Part shown: in pieces, positions 26,830 to 41,050 of the stretch
Layout of the letters: every line of letters begins with the position of its first letter
How positions within the stretch are numbered: the first letter of the stretch is position 1
Source of the DNA: Zeugodacus cucurbitae
Lineage: Eukaryota > Arthropoda > Insecta > Diptera > Tephritidae
Length of the DNA: 64,000 nt
Direction of reading: 5' to 3'
NCBI RefSeq assembly: GCF_028554725.1
Contig: NC_071671.1
Coordinates: 10,846,001-10,910,000 of the forward strand
Program-made: the position numbers and the translations under genes
Notes under the pieces: model-generated
The model's database searches: none
The model's input: the letters and a program-made list of their open reading frames with translations, nothing else
Told to the model about the DNA's origin: nothing

Positions 26830-29800
26830 GACGAAATTTTGTCATCTTTTCGCTCAAGACGTCACAAACCAATGCGCTTTTTCTATCTAACTAACTGTTT
26901 ACAACAATAGAACTAACTACTATATAATAATAGCTCTGACTAACTAGTTCTCAGTATAGCGTTTAACACAACATCATCACAAATAATTACAACATAAATT
27001 GAGATTACATTTGATTTCTATAATTAAGCTTTATTGCAAAAAAGTTGTAATGAAAATATATATAACACTTAAAGCACTTATTTAAAATGTTTTCACCTTT
27101 AAAGTGAACTTCTCTGACGTACATATGTATGTATATTAGAGTGTATAAAGTCTAAGCTTTTTAATTAGCCAATTTAACAAGGCAGCGTCTCTATTTACAC
27201 CACAGTTCATTCAACTGGCATTTGAGCTCAATTAAATCGTTATGAATTTCATAAACTTGTGTCTGGGCCTATATCATATATGTATAAACACACTCAGAAT
27301 CATTAAATTGTTATAAAGTTGGCAGTGAAATTATTATAAATTAAAAATATTTAACTAAAGTGCGCTTTTTGAGATTCTTTTGAAAATTTGTAGCACTTTA
27401 AAGCCAAAAGTGTTGGCTTAAAGTGTCGGCACATGCGTTCACATGCCGCTAGCAGTTGAACCCACATATGTATGCGGCTTAGTAAGTTGTCATGACAAAG
27501 TTTAGCTGTTTCGTAATTTGTTTTACATTTTTCATGTGGATGAGACAACGACAAATTACAGACGATTAATTCAAGTACAATCTTTTTGGTGTGGAAATAT
27601 GTAGAATGAAAATGTTAAAGTTTAGCGCTTCGGAATTCTTGTGTCATACCTTTAAGAAACGGAACGGAAATGGATGATACTCAATTCTTTTTTTATACAT
27701 TTATATATAATATATTATATATATATTATATGTGATCAGCTTCTTTGATATATACCTTTATTTATTTTATTTAAATCCCATCAACACCTTCCATTTTAGG
27801 TAAGCTTTAAGTGCTCTTATCCTATTTGTACTCAATTCATTCTAAAACATTTATATCTTGCTGCTTCTTCTCGTTAAACGCAATCGTTTTGGGCAAAGTG
27901 TCACATTGATATTTTCTTTCTTGTTATTATAGGCTGAAAATCTATACAAATGGATTGAGTTTCAATTTGTCAACGTTTCGATGACAAGAAATTCAAGCTA
28001 ATACCTTTGGCTTTGTTGTTGTTGAGAAGAGCTCTACATTTGTTTTAAAAATATTTTTAGTTAAAGAGGAAGGTAGATGGAGCTTAGTGAGCAAAAATAA
28101 AATTAATATCATTAAATAGCGAATTGCTTCGAAGAATTATTCGATAAAGGATAATTGTAATTCGTGGAAATGCGGTTAGCGAAAATTGAAGAGAGTTGAT
28201 AAAAATTAATTGATAAAAAAATTAATTGTAAGACTTAAAATTTCTATATATATTATATATACTATATTTAAAAATTTTCATAGGACATAACCTCAAAAAA
28301 AAATTTTAAATGTCAAATAAAGTTGGTACATTTTCACAAAAAATTATTTTCTTATATTATTTTTAATTATAACTAGATATGAACTACATTGATATTAAAA
28401 TTTTTACAACAATAAAATAATAGCAAATCGCAAGGTCGCCGCCTACAAAACACACATAAATAATTTTTTTGCAAATTAATTATGCATAAAATATACAAAA
28501 ATAAATAATAATTGCAAAAAAGTGCTTGCCATTAAAAATTGAGAAATTTGGGTCAAATACTTGAAAGCCCATTGATTGACTGCACGATCAGCGAAATTTT
28601 CTAGTTGACCACGCGAACCACAAAACTGTTTGGTAATGCAGCAAAAGGAAAATCAAAAAACAAAAACAAAAATAAAAGTAAATTAAGCACAAACAACAAC
28701 ATACAGATATACAACAACAAAAACTGTCGAAACTATAAAAAATATAGTAAGTAAATGAGAATGGTGAGTGGCGTTAATTTAGCGCAAGTGGCGAGCGATA
28801 TGAAATTGGGACAATCGATTAGCGGTGGCAGCAATAAACCAACAGAAAAGTAGCTAACAACAACTGACAAAATGTTTTAACAAAAAAAAAAGAAAATTAA
28901 AATAAAATAAAGGCAAATAGAAGCATATTTAATATTGCTGTAGACACTTTATTACATAGTGACTGTTCTATATTAGTTTGACAGCTGATTGGGTGGTCCT
29001 GTAATTTATTGTGCACACCAGAGGCAAAACAATTATTTTATATGTACATATATACTTCTACGTGCTTCCAAATCACAATTTTATGTAGGTCAATATAAGC
29101 CTACAGGTGTAGATAAAAAGCTATAAAAATATGAGCGCGAGATAACTCACTAACGCCACTACCATTAAATTACTCTCACTCACTAGTCAGCTGACTAACC
29201 CAAACACAATACTAACTTGCGCGCTGCCAAACATCTAATTGACCAGCAACAACAACAACAAAGAAGACAGCAAATTTGTTGTTGCAGTGTGAACTCAATC
29301 AAGCAGAACAGACGTTCGACCCAATCAACTAACTGTCATATGTAAATTTCATTTAAATAGAATTATTATTAAGCACGTTAATAACGCGTTGTTATTGTTT
29401 GTGTTTGTGTTGTTGGCGTAGAGGTGTGCGCTTCATTTATTTTCATTCATTTGTTTTATGTACTTTTCTCGCACCGCATGTTTGTGCTGCTAGTTTTTTA
29501 GGTCTATGACCTAAATTTGCGCTGCTCAAGCCGACGCCGCCGACGTCGCTGCCGCTGATGACGCATGCACAAGTTGTTTGAATGGTGTTGGTGTTTGGCG
29601 TGTTTAGTGGGCGCACAATAAAATCGATAAACATGAATCGGTGAAAATTTTTTTTATTTTATTTTCTCTCATGTTATTTTTTGAGGATTCAGGTAAATAT
29701 ATATTATTTATTGTCGCAATTAGATTAATGATGGGTAACAGATAATTGCAGGTATGAATGAGTAAGGAGAACAGTATTTGAGATTTTTTTTTGATTTCGT

Positions 29801-29980
29801 ATAAATCATAAAGAAAAAAAATATTTTAATGTTTTATATTTATAATATAAAGTTAATTATTCTTTAACCTACAAGAGTTGCAATTGGAAATTTCATAATT
29901 AAAAAAAAAAAATAAAAATTAAAAAATTAAAATAAAAATAAATAAAAAAATTAAAAATAAATAATAAAAAATAAATTAAA
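26830..29980. other. Non-coding stretch, nothing recognised
   Basis: Unique-looking AT-rich DNA with a small CG-rich patch (GCCGACGCCGCCGACGTCGC, about 29532). No gene recognised. Confidence 0.6.
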
Positions 29981-29984
29981 AATA

Positions 29985-30230
29985 AAATTATTCAGGCATA
30001 TAAAATAATTATTTCTACAAGTATATATAGAGAAATATTAAATATTTTTTAAATTATATTAAATGTAATTAATCTAAAGACATTTTATTAAAAAAAAATT
30101 ATAAAACTGTTTAGGCAAATAAAATGATAATTTCATCAAATAACTACTAAAGAAATATGATTTATTTTTAAATTATATTAAATTTATTTAATGTCAAAAA
30201 ATTAAAAAAAAAAAAATTTTTAACATCTAA
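29985..30230 (+). repeat. Tandem duplication, 120-bp period
   Basis: AAAATTATTCAGGCATATAA and its diverged partner (ACTGTTTAGGCAAATAAAAT) start at 29985 and about 30105. Both continue into AAATTATATTAAAT-type sequence. Confidence 0.65.
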
Positions 30231-31449
30231 TTTAACTAAAAAATTAAAAAAAAAAAATTTTTAATTTTTTGATATTCAATTCAAATCATAGACACTGGTG
30301 GGCTTGAATATGTTAAAATTTGATAAGCATTATTTATTGCAGAATTATTATAATTTTGAATAATTATTTTTTATAAAAAATATATTTAATTACAACTCTG
30401 AGGCAAATATACATAAATAGAACACTGAAAATAAAATCAAAAGCAAACACTTAAGCTCCGTGGTGCAATTGAAAACAAAAAAATTCATAAGTTTGAAAGA
30501 AAAACCAGCAGAAAAAAATTTCAAAGTTCATTTTTAATTTTCCAAAAAAAAAAAATATCAAAAATTAAAAACAGATATTGGCAACATGCCCACACCATAA
30601 CAAAAAGCACAAAGGCAAACGAAAAAAATTCTACATAAATTTTCATTTTAGCAAAGGCAGCAGGCAAGCACTAAATATTTAACTACGTCAAAGCGCAACA
30701 TACTAACCTACACAATAAGACTTCTAGCTTTTAAATTTAGCATGAAAATAAACAATTTCTTTGGACAGCAGGCAGGCACACGCACAGTATTTGATTATTT
30801 TCACTTTTATTTCAATTTCCAAAACGCCGAATTCACTATTTGTGCGCCATATTATTGCAGCTATCTGTCTGTACATTTGGCCACAAAAAGCTCAAAACCT
30901 TATCGCTGCTGTACTATTTTATTCTTTCTTTCTTTTTTGTATTTTTATTTCTTTTTTTTTTGCTTTTTTTCGCGCAACAAATAATTGGCACGAAATCGTG
31001 TGTGCCCTAGTTTTTTGGGCAATGCGCCCACATAATGCGTGCGTACGCACTATCTCGCACGCTCTATTGTATTTATATTTATATGTATAGGTATATTAGT
31101 ATATGTATGGACCTCTCTGTAGGTGCGTGCGCTCGCGTCAAAATTAATCCTAATGTTTGTGGAGCGCTGAATTAACGCAAGTGTTGTGGGTAATGCGTGG
31201 AATTTCAGGCAGTGTTGTGACGCTTTCCTTATTTATTATTATTATGTAGTATAATAGGCGGCAGAAGCGCATATGATAGGCAGACAGGTAAGCAAAATAA
31301 AGAAATAAATCAACTGAAAATAGTAGATTTCCAAAAAAATCTTGATAATTTCATACTGAGTGACAGGTAAGTGGTGAAATTCTAAGCTAAAAAAAATCTC
31401 CTAATAAATTACTATAACATGATTAGTAATCATAAGCTTTTAAATATTC

Positions 31450-31800
31450 TTAAGGGGTTAGGTGGGTTTCAGATAGTAAAATGTAGTTTAATCAATTCAT
31501 AAATTCAAAGATACATAGTTCAACAGTTTTTTTTTTTGAAATTTTTATTTCAAAATTCCGAAAACTCAAACGTTGGTATCTCATCTCTCATCTGTCAAAA
31601 AGAAAAGGTCTTGCCGTGGACAACACAACTTATTATTAGTTCATCCAAAAAAATAAAAATAAAATAAAAAATAAAAAAATATTTCGATAATATATGGATA
31701 AATCTAGTTAAAAAAAGAAAATAGTGAAATTTAAATTCTTGACAGATTTTTAACGAAAAAACTCAGACTTTTAGTCAAATTTTCGCCAAATATTGTAATA
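31450..31800 (+). mobile_element. TTAAGGGG-family repeat, copy at 31.4 kb (right end unclear)
   Basis: It begins TTAAGGGGTTAGGTGGGTTT. The interior matches the 48.2 kb copy over long stretches: CCGAAAACTCA, CTCATCTCTCAT, CTTGCC(G/A)TGGACA, TATTTCGATA and TTTTTAACGAAAAAACTCA. No matching right terminus was found, so the end is approximate. Confidence 0.65.
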
Positions 31801-31809
31801 AAAATAACA

Positions 31810-34700
31810 AAAAAAAATCCTTCATTCATTAGGAATTTCATGCTAATAATATCGCTATTGAGGCCCTGTGTATCACCTAGGAACTTTGGGAAAATATATA
31901 CACTACTTTTCCGAAATAACGAACACATTAATTGTCAGGCCTATTCGTTACATCGAAATTTTGGTTAATTCGAGTACTCACTTAGAGGTATTTTTATCAA
32001 TAAAAATGAGTTAAATATCCGTAAATTGCAGTTTAATAAATGTTATATTAATTATTTGTTAAAAAATTAAAAACCATAACAAAACAATTCAAATCCAATA
32101 AATTCTTCCAAAATGGACCAATTCTGACACTCATACTTTTATTTGGTGCTGATCATTAATTTTACGTTTTTTTATAAAATTCAACATTTTTTCAATTTGC
32201 ACATTTCTTTTGAATTTTTTCCAGTTTTATTTTTAATTCTGGTTAGATTAGTGATTTTAAAATCGGGGCTTGTGGATTTTTGTACGTTTTTTAATCGAAA
32301 GTCGAAGTATTTTACTATCAGTTGATTAAACGGGGTTTGGGTATACTTATTTTCCTCATAAATATTGAACCAGAATCTTAAATAATGTTTCATGTGTATA
32401 AGCAATAAATAGTAAGGTTCACTAGGAATTGAAACCTTGTACAATATTCATTCAAACTAGAGAATGGTTTCTCGGGGCACGAAACATTACAAAAATCAAA
32501 TCAAACATTAATGATTTTGCTGTGAAAACATTAAAGAACAATAATCTAGAAATTTGTATCGATATTTGCTATCGAAAATCGCGTTATCCACCATTGATTA
32601 AGAAACACTATCTGCGGCAAACAATACTATTTATATCCGCAAACTATGCTATCTCCACATTCGCAACGCAAAACTAATAGACAAACATATATATTATGTA
32701 TATATGTATATATAGTATGTACAGGTACCGATTCAACAGGTAAACATTTATTTTCATACGATTGAGTGCATCAATAGTTTGTTTATAAAATTTCCGCATA
32801 CTTTGCTAATACATACATGTACATATGTATGAACCCAAATTATCGTGAACAACGTTTTCATAGGTGAAATTCGAAATTTTTGTCTATAGAAGTTACTTGC
32901 GGTGCTTTGTGTGCGAAAAAAATTCTATTTAGGTCAGGGTCTCACCCGCTAGCAGTGAGTCGTTCATTTAATTGCGATAAGCGATATTGAATACAAAGAT
33001 AGTGCAAAAGAGAGCAATAAAGAGTGTGCTGAATAATTGGGATATAAGGGAACATGAAATAAAAAAGAACTGACATGTGTAAATGAGATGATTAATTAAG
33101 ATTTACAATTAACTATAGTTGAAAGTAAGATGAAGTACAAAAAGTGAAAATAATATTTAGGTAATATAAGAGAGAAATGGCTCTCTAGTTAAGATTAACA
33201 AAGGTAAGCAGTAACTATAAGAAGAAACTACAAAACAAAACTCTAATTGGAGAACAAACGTTACTGAAACGTAAACATGAATTCTTCAAAAAAAAAAGAC
33301 TGCTAAAGACACACGTACATACATTAACAAAGCAAAATCCGCACAGATAGCGCAATGTTTCGCAATTTTTTTTATGAAAGCTGATAAGAAACGAAAGAAT
33401 GAAACAAACTGTCAAAAGATTAACAAGTAAACAAGAAAATAAAAAAGCGAGAGACCCTTTTCAGCGCGTCGAAAAAAATAAACAACAACAATGCAAGTGT
33501 AGGCAGCGACTTTTCATGCTGACATTGTAAATCGCAGGCGCGTTTACGATTTCAAAAGAAGGAAGGAGCCAAAAAATCAAACAACAAAAGATGCCAAATA
33601 AATGTCGAAGATCTGTGCTTAAGTAAATTAAGCTAAAAAAGAGTGAATTGTAAGACCTTTCAAAAGTATGCCAACAAGCCAAAAAAAGCAAAAAAAAATG
33701 TATATAAAGAATTTGCATGTAAGGAGTATGGAGTATGGGTCACGTGCCACAAGCGGCGTTTTGAATTTCACGTATACTTTATTTTTGAAGAAAAGTTAAA
33801 GCGGGATACAGAAAGTGGCGATCTGTCATTAAAGGTGAGACGACTCCGATTTTACTCGTTCAATATGTACATATGCATATTATGAATGTATGTGCGGCAA
33901 AAAGCCGAAAAATTCGGTGCATCTTCTCGAAGTAAGCAAAGTTGAGTTGTGGAGCTGCTATGGTAAATAAACAATGCCCATGGACCGTAGCATGTTGTGG
34001 GCGCTGAAACATTTATGGCGTGAAAATGCCGTTTCGTGTGTGGCGCTGAAGACCCTTTCGAACGGGTTATTTACAGAATATTTACGTGTTTTTTATGGCT
34101 TCGATTGTTTACGTTGCATTTTCGGGTGTAAAAGCGGTGTGATCGTAAATAACAAGTGAACGAGTTGGAAACACATAAAGTGCGTACGGTTGATTTAATT
34201 GCAGACAGTGGAGAAAGAAAGCAGAAGGTACAAATATACATACACACATACATATGTATGTGCATAAATGCATATGAAGCAGTCTTCTCGATATGCGGAG
34301 AATGAGGTTGAAGCTTTTGTTTTGTTTTGTTTTTTACTTAGCAGCAAAGCAGCTTAATTGTAAGACTTAACAGGAATTGAAGATCAACGTGTCAGTGACA
34401 CAGTTTTGGTTCGATATGAATGTCTTTTTTTTATTTGGCAGGGAGGCATGCAGTTTATGCGGATATATAAAAGAAGAATATATAATGTATGGTCTTATAG
34501 AACAGCAATAAATATATTTTTTTTATTTAAAAAACATAGAATTTGCAATTAATATAAAACAAGATTTTAGATCATTTTTGTCATAAAAAATACCATTAAC
34601 TCACCAATTTTTATATGGAAAATTTATTCAAATTCAGAAAATAGTTTTGGAAACATACCTGTAACGATAAGAAATAAAAAAAAAAATTACTTAAATTTGT
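31810..34700. other. Non-coding stretch, nothing recognised
   Basis: The words TCGTTACATCGAAATTTTGG and AATTCGAGTA near 31950 look like another transposon edge. The frames at 32181-32444, 32429-32677 and 33643-33885 show no domain. Confidence 0.55.
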
Positions 34701-34720
34701 ATAAAATATTTTTAAAAAAT

Positions 34721-35088
34721 TTCGAATAAAATCAACATTAAAAATATTTAAATTATTTAAAAAAACATTTATATATGTACTCGTAATTTTTTAAAAATAT
34801 TATATTATTGTTTTCTAAAATTTGTATAGTATTTTAATTATTTCATCCTTTAATTAAATAAATAAAAATCATTATATACATATAGAGCATGTTAACTCCG
34901 AATTTCGAATAAAATCAGCATTAATAATATTAAAATTATTTTTAAAAAATTTTATACTCGTATTTTTTTAAAAATATTAAATAATTGTTTTTATATAATT
35001 TGTATAATTATTTTAACTATTTTACGTATTTCAGCCATTTAATTAAATCAAAAAATCAGTATATACATATAGAACATATTAATTCCCA
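34721..35088 (+). repeat. Tandem duplication, 183-bp period
   Basis: TTCGAATAAAATCA occurs at 34721 and 34904. Each is followed by ACTCGTA, AATTTGTATA, TTTAATTAAAT and TATATACATATAGA(G/A)CAT. The two units together span the block. Confidence 0.85.
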
Positions 35089-36179
35089 CAAATTGCTTTT
35101 TATTATTAGAAAATAATATTCTTATACCACAAACTGCATAAAAATTAAAAAAAAAAAAAATATTTTCATAATTGCAGTGAATACGCACTACTTGTATGTG
35201 ACGTGCCCATTACGTCCAGCTGTCATGAAGTTGTCACTCAACACAAAATATTACGAAAAATTTTTGCGTAAACCACTAAAACAAAATTTACAATTATAGA
35301 AATTGAGAGTGATAAATTTTCAGAGTGGAAAAACACGCGCATACAGTAATGAAGAATTTTAGAATTTTTCAAAAATAGCATACAAATGAAAATTATTACA
35401 GACGAAGAAAAATTCGAAAAAAAAGTGAAAACACTTGCCGCTAACATAGAAATAAAAATTATTTCATTCTCCTTACACTCAGACAGCACATAGTATTCAT
35501 TTTTTTTAGAATAATAACAAATTGAATGAATCCACAATTCCACGTTTGTGGAAGCGTCCAAGTGAAGCGCGCAGTTGTGTGCGTAGCTGATAAGTGGTTG
35601 CAGTGACTTTACCACACTAACCCACCACAGGCGTCGTGCAGTTCAACATATACTCGCAGTAACTCTCATGCGATATGTGACGTATGTATGTATGTACGCT
35701 CGCCTATAATGAACGCAGTCGCCATATGCACTGAATTCTCTTGCAGTCGCACTGACCACTTAAATATTTGAAATAAAATGGATGCCGGCACAGGCGTTCG
35801 GCGGCATGGCAGCGCGCATCCCCGATCAAAAGTATTTGCAAACAGGCATACATATGTATATTGCTATATAGATCGTATAAGGATTTATAATTGCGCTAAT
35901 TGCATAGTGTCACAGTAAGTAGCTACTCAGCTAAAGAAAAAGTTTAATTTTAGATAAAATAAATTACTAATTAATACAATATAATGACTGCAACACATAA
36001 TATAGTATATAAATATAAGTAAATATATATATTCATACATACTTCTACTATATATATAATTGCATGTGCAGCTTAGTTCATTACCCCAACTAGGCGAAAG
36101 TCAATAATTAACTAATATAAAGTAAAGAAATACCAAGAAAATATTTTATTCATTGCATTTGAAAAGGAAAAAATGTCAA

Positions 36180-36960
36180 ATGACGTCATTCATCAACACC
36201 GCGGCTGTCTGAAAACTATTTATAGCAATTTCACATTTTTGTTATTTTTTTTTTTTTTGCTTGTCCAACATTGTTGACTTTTCACAGTTTGCAAATGAAA
36301 GAAAAGAAAACAGAAAAACACACAAACAACAAATGCATACAACCAAACAGCGCAGTGGCAGCGCACACCAAAGGGCCACTGTCAACGAAAATTGCCTTGC
36401 ACTTTGCACTTGCACTGTCTCAAATGCATAATATGCACTTTATAACGAGGGAAAGAGAATGAGAACGAAAGAGAGCGAGCATTCTTCTATGCATTTGCAC
36501 GTGTGCTCGCATTTCACAGCAGTCAACTCAAGTCAAGTGCACTGCTATGCGCTGCCTTTGGCAAAAGTGCAGTGACGTCAACGCCAGCAGCGCTGCTTGT
36601 GTCATTGCCAACAACAGCATTGAGCGCACTACAAAAACCATTACAAACATAACAGCGAAAAATCAGCTCATTTCGGTACACTACTCACATACATACATAC
36701 ACCTCTCTATATGCATATAAGAGCAGCGCTCGGTGTGCTGACCGAACCACCGACGTTCAATCGTTCATGTGCGATTACCGCGAACACGTTTTTATAGGTT
36801 AATGACACAAAATGAAATTAAAATAAAATAAAAATAGAAAATGGCAAAACTACTACAACAACAACAACTACTACAACCACTTTACGGCGGTAGCGGCGGC
36901 ATCGACAGTGCAGTGACGACGTCGTCTGCTGCCGGCCGCTGCAATAATATATGCTAATAA
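36180..36960 (+). promoter_or_regulatory. Candidate promoter/enhancer island with two CRE palindromes
   Basis: Perfect TGACGTCA sites lie at 36181-36188 and 36573-36580. A TATA-like GCATATAAGAGC (TATAA at 36716-36720) precedes GC-rich sequence (CTGACCGAACCACCGACGTT) and a short ORF with a good ATG context. The orientation would be opposite to EcR, suggesting an antisense or nested transcript. An initiator at the usual distance from the TATA is not obvious. Confidence 0.3.
36841..36957 (+). CDS. Short unrecognised ORF (38 codons), weak candidate
   Basis: The ATG has a good fly context (GAAAATGG) with an in-frame TAG six bases before it. The peptide MAKLLQQQQLLQPLYGGSGG is followed by 18 residues ending CNNIC and a TAA. 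It is the only short frame with a promoter-like region before it, but it resembles no family I know and may be chance. Confidence 0.15.
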   Translation: MAKLLQQQQLLQPLYGGSGGIDSAVTTSSAAGRCNNIC

Positions 36961-37284
36961 TAAATAGTTGCTTGGTTGTCGTAATAATAATAAAAGTGAA
37001 AGAAAATTATTTTTTCTAAATAGTAAAAGCAAAAACAATAATAATAATAATTATACACAGTGTTTTTATGTAAATAGCGAATAAAGTGCAGTCACTGGGC
37101 AATATGCATGTGCATATGTATGAAGATATGTAAATGACTATGTATAATGCATCAATTAGCAAACGCTTTGAGAAGCTTTCTAGCTGTTATATGATGATAT
37201 ATTTTCAACCTGAATCATATGTATTATAAATGATTTGCTAAGCAGATTTTTGTAAACTTTCATTTCTAATATCTATGATCTAAC

Positions 37285-37462
37285 AGCGTTTTAGACAGGA
37301 GCTAATTTAGCAATTAACCGGCCTCTGCTCGATTAAAATGCTTAAGATCGATTTACAAACAAAAATTTATAGCAGCTGATCGGTTATCGAGTAATAAGGC
37401 AAAAAAAGGGTTTCTCAATTAAAATTTTAATTGAACAATTAATTTGGCTGTCTAAAAATGCT
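37285..37462 (+). mobile_element. MITE with AGCGTTTTAGACAG ends, copy 2 (internally deleted)
   Basis: The ends AGCGTTTTAGACAG and CTGTCTAAAAATGCT are inverted repeats. The same internal words as copy 1 occur in the same order, but about 170 bp of the middle is missing (178 against 350 bp). This is typical of successive deletion derivatives. Confidence 0.7.
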
Positions 37463-37471
37463 ACAAAAAAA

Positions 37472-38348
37472 TTAAGGGGTTACTTGGGTTTCACGTAGAA
37501 ATAAAATCGATATTTATTATTTTATTAAAATCTGTGTTTTCAAAGTCGGTTGTCAAGATTTATCAAGAACTCAATTCAATTATTGATAAAATCTTCGAGA
37601 CACAATTTACAAGAACTTGATCGAAGGATTTTGGATTTCTCAATTAAAAACGTTAAAACAATGAGAGAAATTTTAGGGATTTTAGGATTTAAAAAATCTA
37701 AAATTTTAAGTTAATCCCACGGTTATTTTTGAAGTTACACGCATGATTGCTACGACGCGTCAGAGAATTTGAAAGTAGTAAAAAACTAAAAATTAATAAA
37801 AAAAAATAAAAAAAAAACATTAGCTTTAAAGTTTTTCTCAAAACTGACTTTCAAGGTGACCAAGATTTCTCGAAAATGGCTGAACCGTTTAGTGTCAAAG
37901 TTTTGCACAGGCTTCTGAACTCTATTTTCTTGTAATAATTGAAGCTTTTTTATTACTGATAAAAATTGTTTTTTACACAAGTTAAGGGCAAAATTATCGA
38001 AAAAAATGATTTTTTAGAAGCCGCCATTTTGTCAAAAAAACAAAAATTAAAATGTTTTGAGTATACCTTCCATTAATTACTAGAAAATACATAACGTTAA
38101 CGAAATCCGTTTGATTTTTTTCATTTCAGATGAACCACTTCAGAGTTATAGTGGTCACCCTAAACCACATTTTGGGAAAGGTTCTTGAAGATCTGCTGTA
38201 TCAGCTTAAAAAATTTTTATTTTTTACAAATAAAAAATTATTCAATACTCTTCAAAGTTACCATAATATGTGTACGAATTCTTAGAATAATATTTTTTCG
38301 GAAAAAATGTTTGAAACCCCTCAAATTTTAGGGCTCTCAACCACTTAA
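37472..38348 (+). mobile_element. TTAAGGGG-family element, 0.88-kb copy
   Basis: It starts TTAAGGGGTTACTTGGGTTT and ends with GGGCTCTCAACCACTTAA, whose complement is TTAAGTGGTTGAGAGCCC, so the termini are imperfect inverted repeats. The interior is non-coding and includes GGTGACCAAGATTTCTCGAA and CACTTCAGAGTTATAGTGGT. It lies ten bases after an AGCGTTTTAGACAG-type element. Confidence 0.6.
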
Positions 38349-38349
38349 A

Positions 38350-41050
38350 TTGAACAGCATAACACATAAAGCTTTTGAATAAAAATATATTTGTATAAAA
38401 GAGCATATAAAAGAATCTGTTGTTGTTGTTTTTGCACTACAGTTAGCCCTATATATTACGCACAAACCCACAGTACTTGAGCTATAACATTTTGATTGCG
38501 AAGAATAACTGATAAAATGCGCCTAGGCATAAGCGCTTACAGATAGGCAACAAAATGTAACAAAATTGCTATTGAAACAATAAATTTCATTACAAAGTAT
38601 ACAATGGCCTTATCACGTACATTACTTAGAGTGTAAGTACCCGTAATCTACATTACAATACCACTGATGTAATCGAAAAGAGCGCGAGCCATCTTGAATT
38701 ACATAAATGTGGCTGATGCCAATTGAATACAAATTCCAAATGCGCTAAAAGTAAAATCAAATGTAAACAGAATTTTGACAGTTAGAGGAAGTAAGCTTAA
38801 AGTCTTGCTATAGAAATAGAAGAAATAGTTTATACTAGAAATAGTGAAGAGCGTAACTAAACAGTGAGTGTTCTATTAGAAAATAATACAATAAATAATA
38901 CAAAAAGAGACGATATCAATAGCGAGCCCGGAAAATTACGTAAGTGCTGCGAGCACGCAAGTTTGATGCTACTAGCAAATATAGCACTCGTTGATAAGCA
39001 AATACTTACAACTACCAATAACAAAAGCACAACAAAAAGATTAAAATTAGTTTAGTATACAACGCTCTCCCACTCACTATGAAGAACTATGAAGAAATTC
39101 TAGAGCAATTCCCTACACTTAAGCGAACAAACAGTGCTAAATAGACGCTAAATAAATAAGCCGGTAGCGTAAAAAAACAAAACAACAACAAATTGCTTTG
39201 GAGAAAATAACAAAAAAACAACAACAAACAACGCGACTGCGCTATCGCATAGTTGTAGTGAAAATAAATATAAAGAAACAAAAGCAATTTATGATATGAT
39301 ATTTATAGTTATATAGCGTGTTGTTGTTGTGGTCGCAGAATGTTTGCAAAAATGCTAGTAAAGCAACAAATATACATATGTGTGTACATGCAGTCTGTAG
39401 GCAATTTTTGGATTTTTGTACTACTGACACATATTATTTCCGATGATTTTTGCGGTTGTGCGATATTTCGCCGCTTTTTTTTTTGTTTTTTTTTTTTGTT
39501 CTCTGCTTCTTCTTGTTTGTGGGTATATAGGTTAAAGATATGAATTGTTAATATTGTTGTTGTTGTTGTTAAATATGTATGCGTATACATATTTATTTTT
39601 ATATACAACAAATACAATTTATGTATGGCTTGATTGTACGCACACAGCTGAGCATGAATGATGAATGAGGCGGTAGCAAGGGTGGTGGTGGTTTGATTAA
39701 ATTTCATTGGTGTATGTGCAATAAGTAGACAATTGATTAATTTAAAGAATTGTGTGCGTAAATAAGAAATTTACTATAACACAGCATTATACAAAAACAA
39801 CAATTAAACATGCTACGCATTTGTCGGTATGTGTGACATTACTATTTAGCGTGATTTATGCACCACCATTTCGCCACAACAACACAAATTTTAATGCTTT
39901 ATGAATTTGCTGCTTTGTAAAATTTTAATTGTTCCATTTAAATGGCAACACCCACACACAATTGTTTTTCGTGCAATGAACGCAAGAAGATTTTGTGTTG
40001 ACAAAGATTTGAGTGGCTGTTGGGTATGGTGGGTATATACACATGTATTTTTATACCTATGTACATCTTTAAGGATCTATGCCAAATTAATCAACGGAGA
40101 ATTTGTAGAAATGCATTTTTTCGGACCAAGATTTTTTTATAAACCACAAATAAATTTAAAAAATAGTTTTTAAACAAATTTCACATGATTTTTGCTTTTT
40201 TGGTGGAATTTTATGATAAACATTACTTTTTGTTATTTACTTTTTTAATATTTCCTTTTATATACATATATTTTTTTTTTAGATATATATTTTTTTAACT
40301 TTATTTTCATTCCACTACTTTTTTCATTTGCGACTTTTAGACTCTTTATCATCAATCAAGCCGGGCTTAGTTTTATTTTGTTTACAAGCATAAGCAATTC
40401 ACTTTCTTCTGACACAAAATCTAGTCGAGACCAGTCGTCCTCAAATTATAGAAACTGCTTACGCCAATTTTTAATGTGTCTTACAAACGCTGCTTTTGGT
40501 AAGCAAATCAAGTCAAGTCAAGTCAAGCCAGGTTCAAGTCCATAGCTCATACAAATGCTTGAAGAAAACAAGTTTTCATTTTCAACAGCAGAACGTGAAC
40601 GCTGCATGCTGTGTGGCTGTTTCTTGAGCAACTCAATACAGACATACAAATGTAGGTATGTGCGCTTGTCTTGTGCTCATGCAACAACGGTATCCATTTA
40701 TCTATATACACGCATACATATATTTTCACAGCCAGTTTTCTTCAATATACAGTTCAAGTTTAATAGTACAATGTGCATGTGTTTTGTTGTTGTTTATTGT
40801 AATGCTGTGGAAAGCAAGTTAAACGGTGAAAGTCTTGATTTTTTTTTGCTCTTTTCTCCAGCATCACACAACACAACTGCAACGTTGTTTTAGCTACACA
40901 GCGCACTGCATTTTGCACACGTTTCTCTTTGATTTCTTTGCGGCGTGTAATTTTTTGCTTGCTTGCAAAAGTGTTGCATTTAGTTGAGTCTACTAACTTT
41001 TTGTGTGATTATTTATTTATTAGTAATATTTGTTTAATTTAATAACTTTA
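38350..41050. other. Non-coding stretch, nothing recognised
   Basis: AT-rich, with CAACAACA runs and a GTCAA repeat (40505-40525). The frames at 39309-39707 and 40555-40893 are low-complexity and not trusted. Confidence 0.6.
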
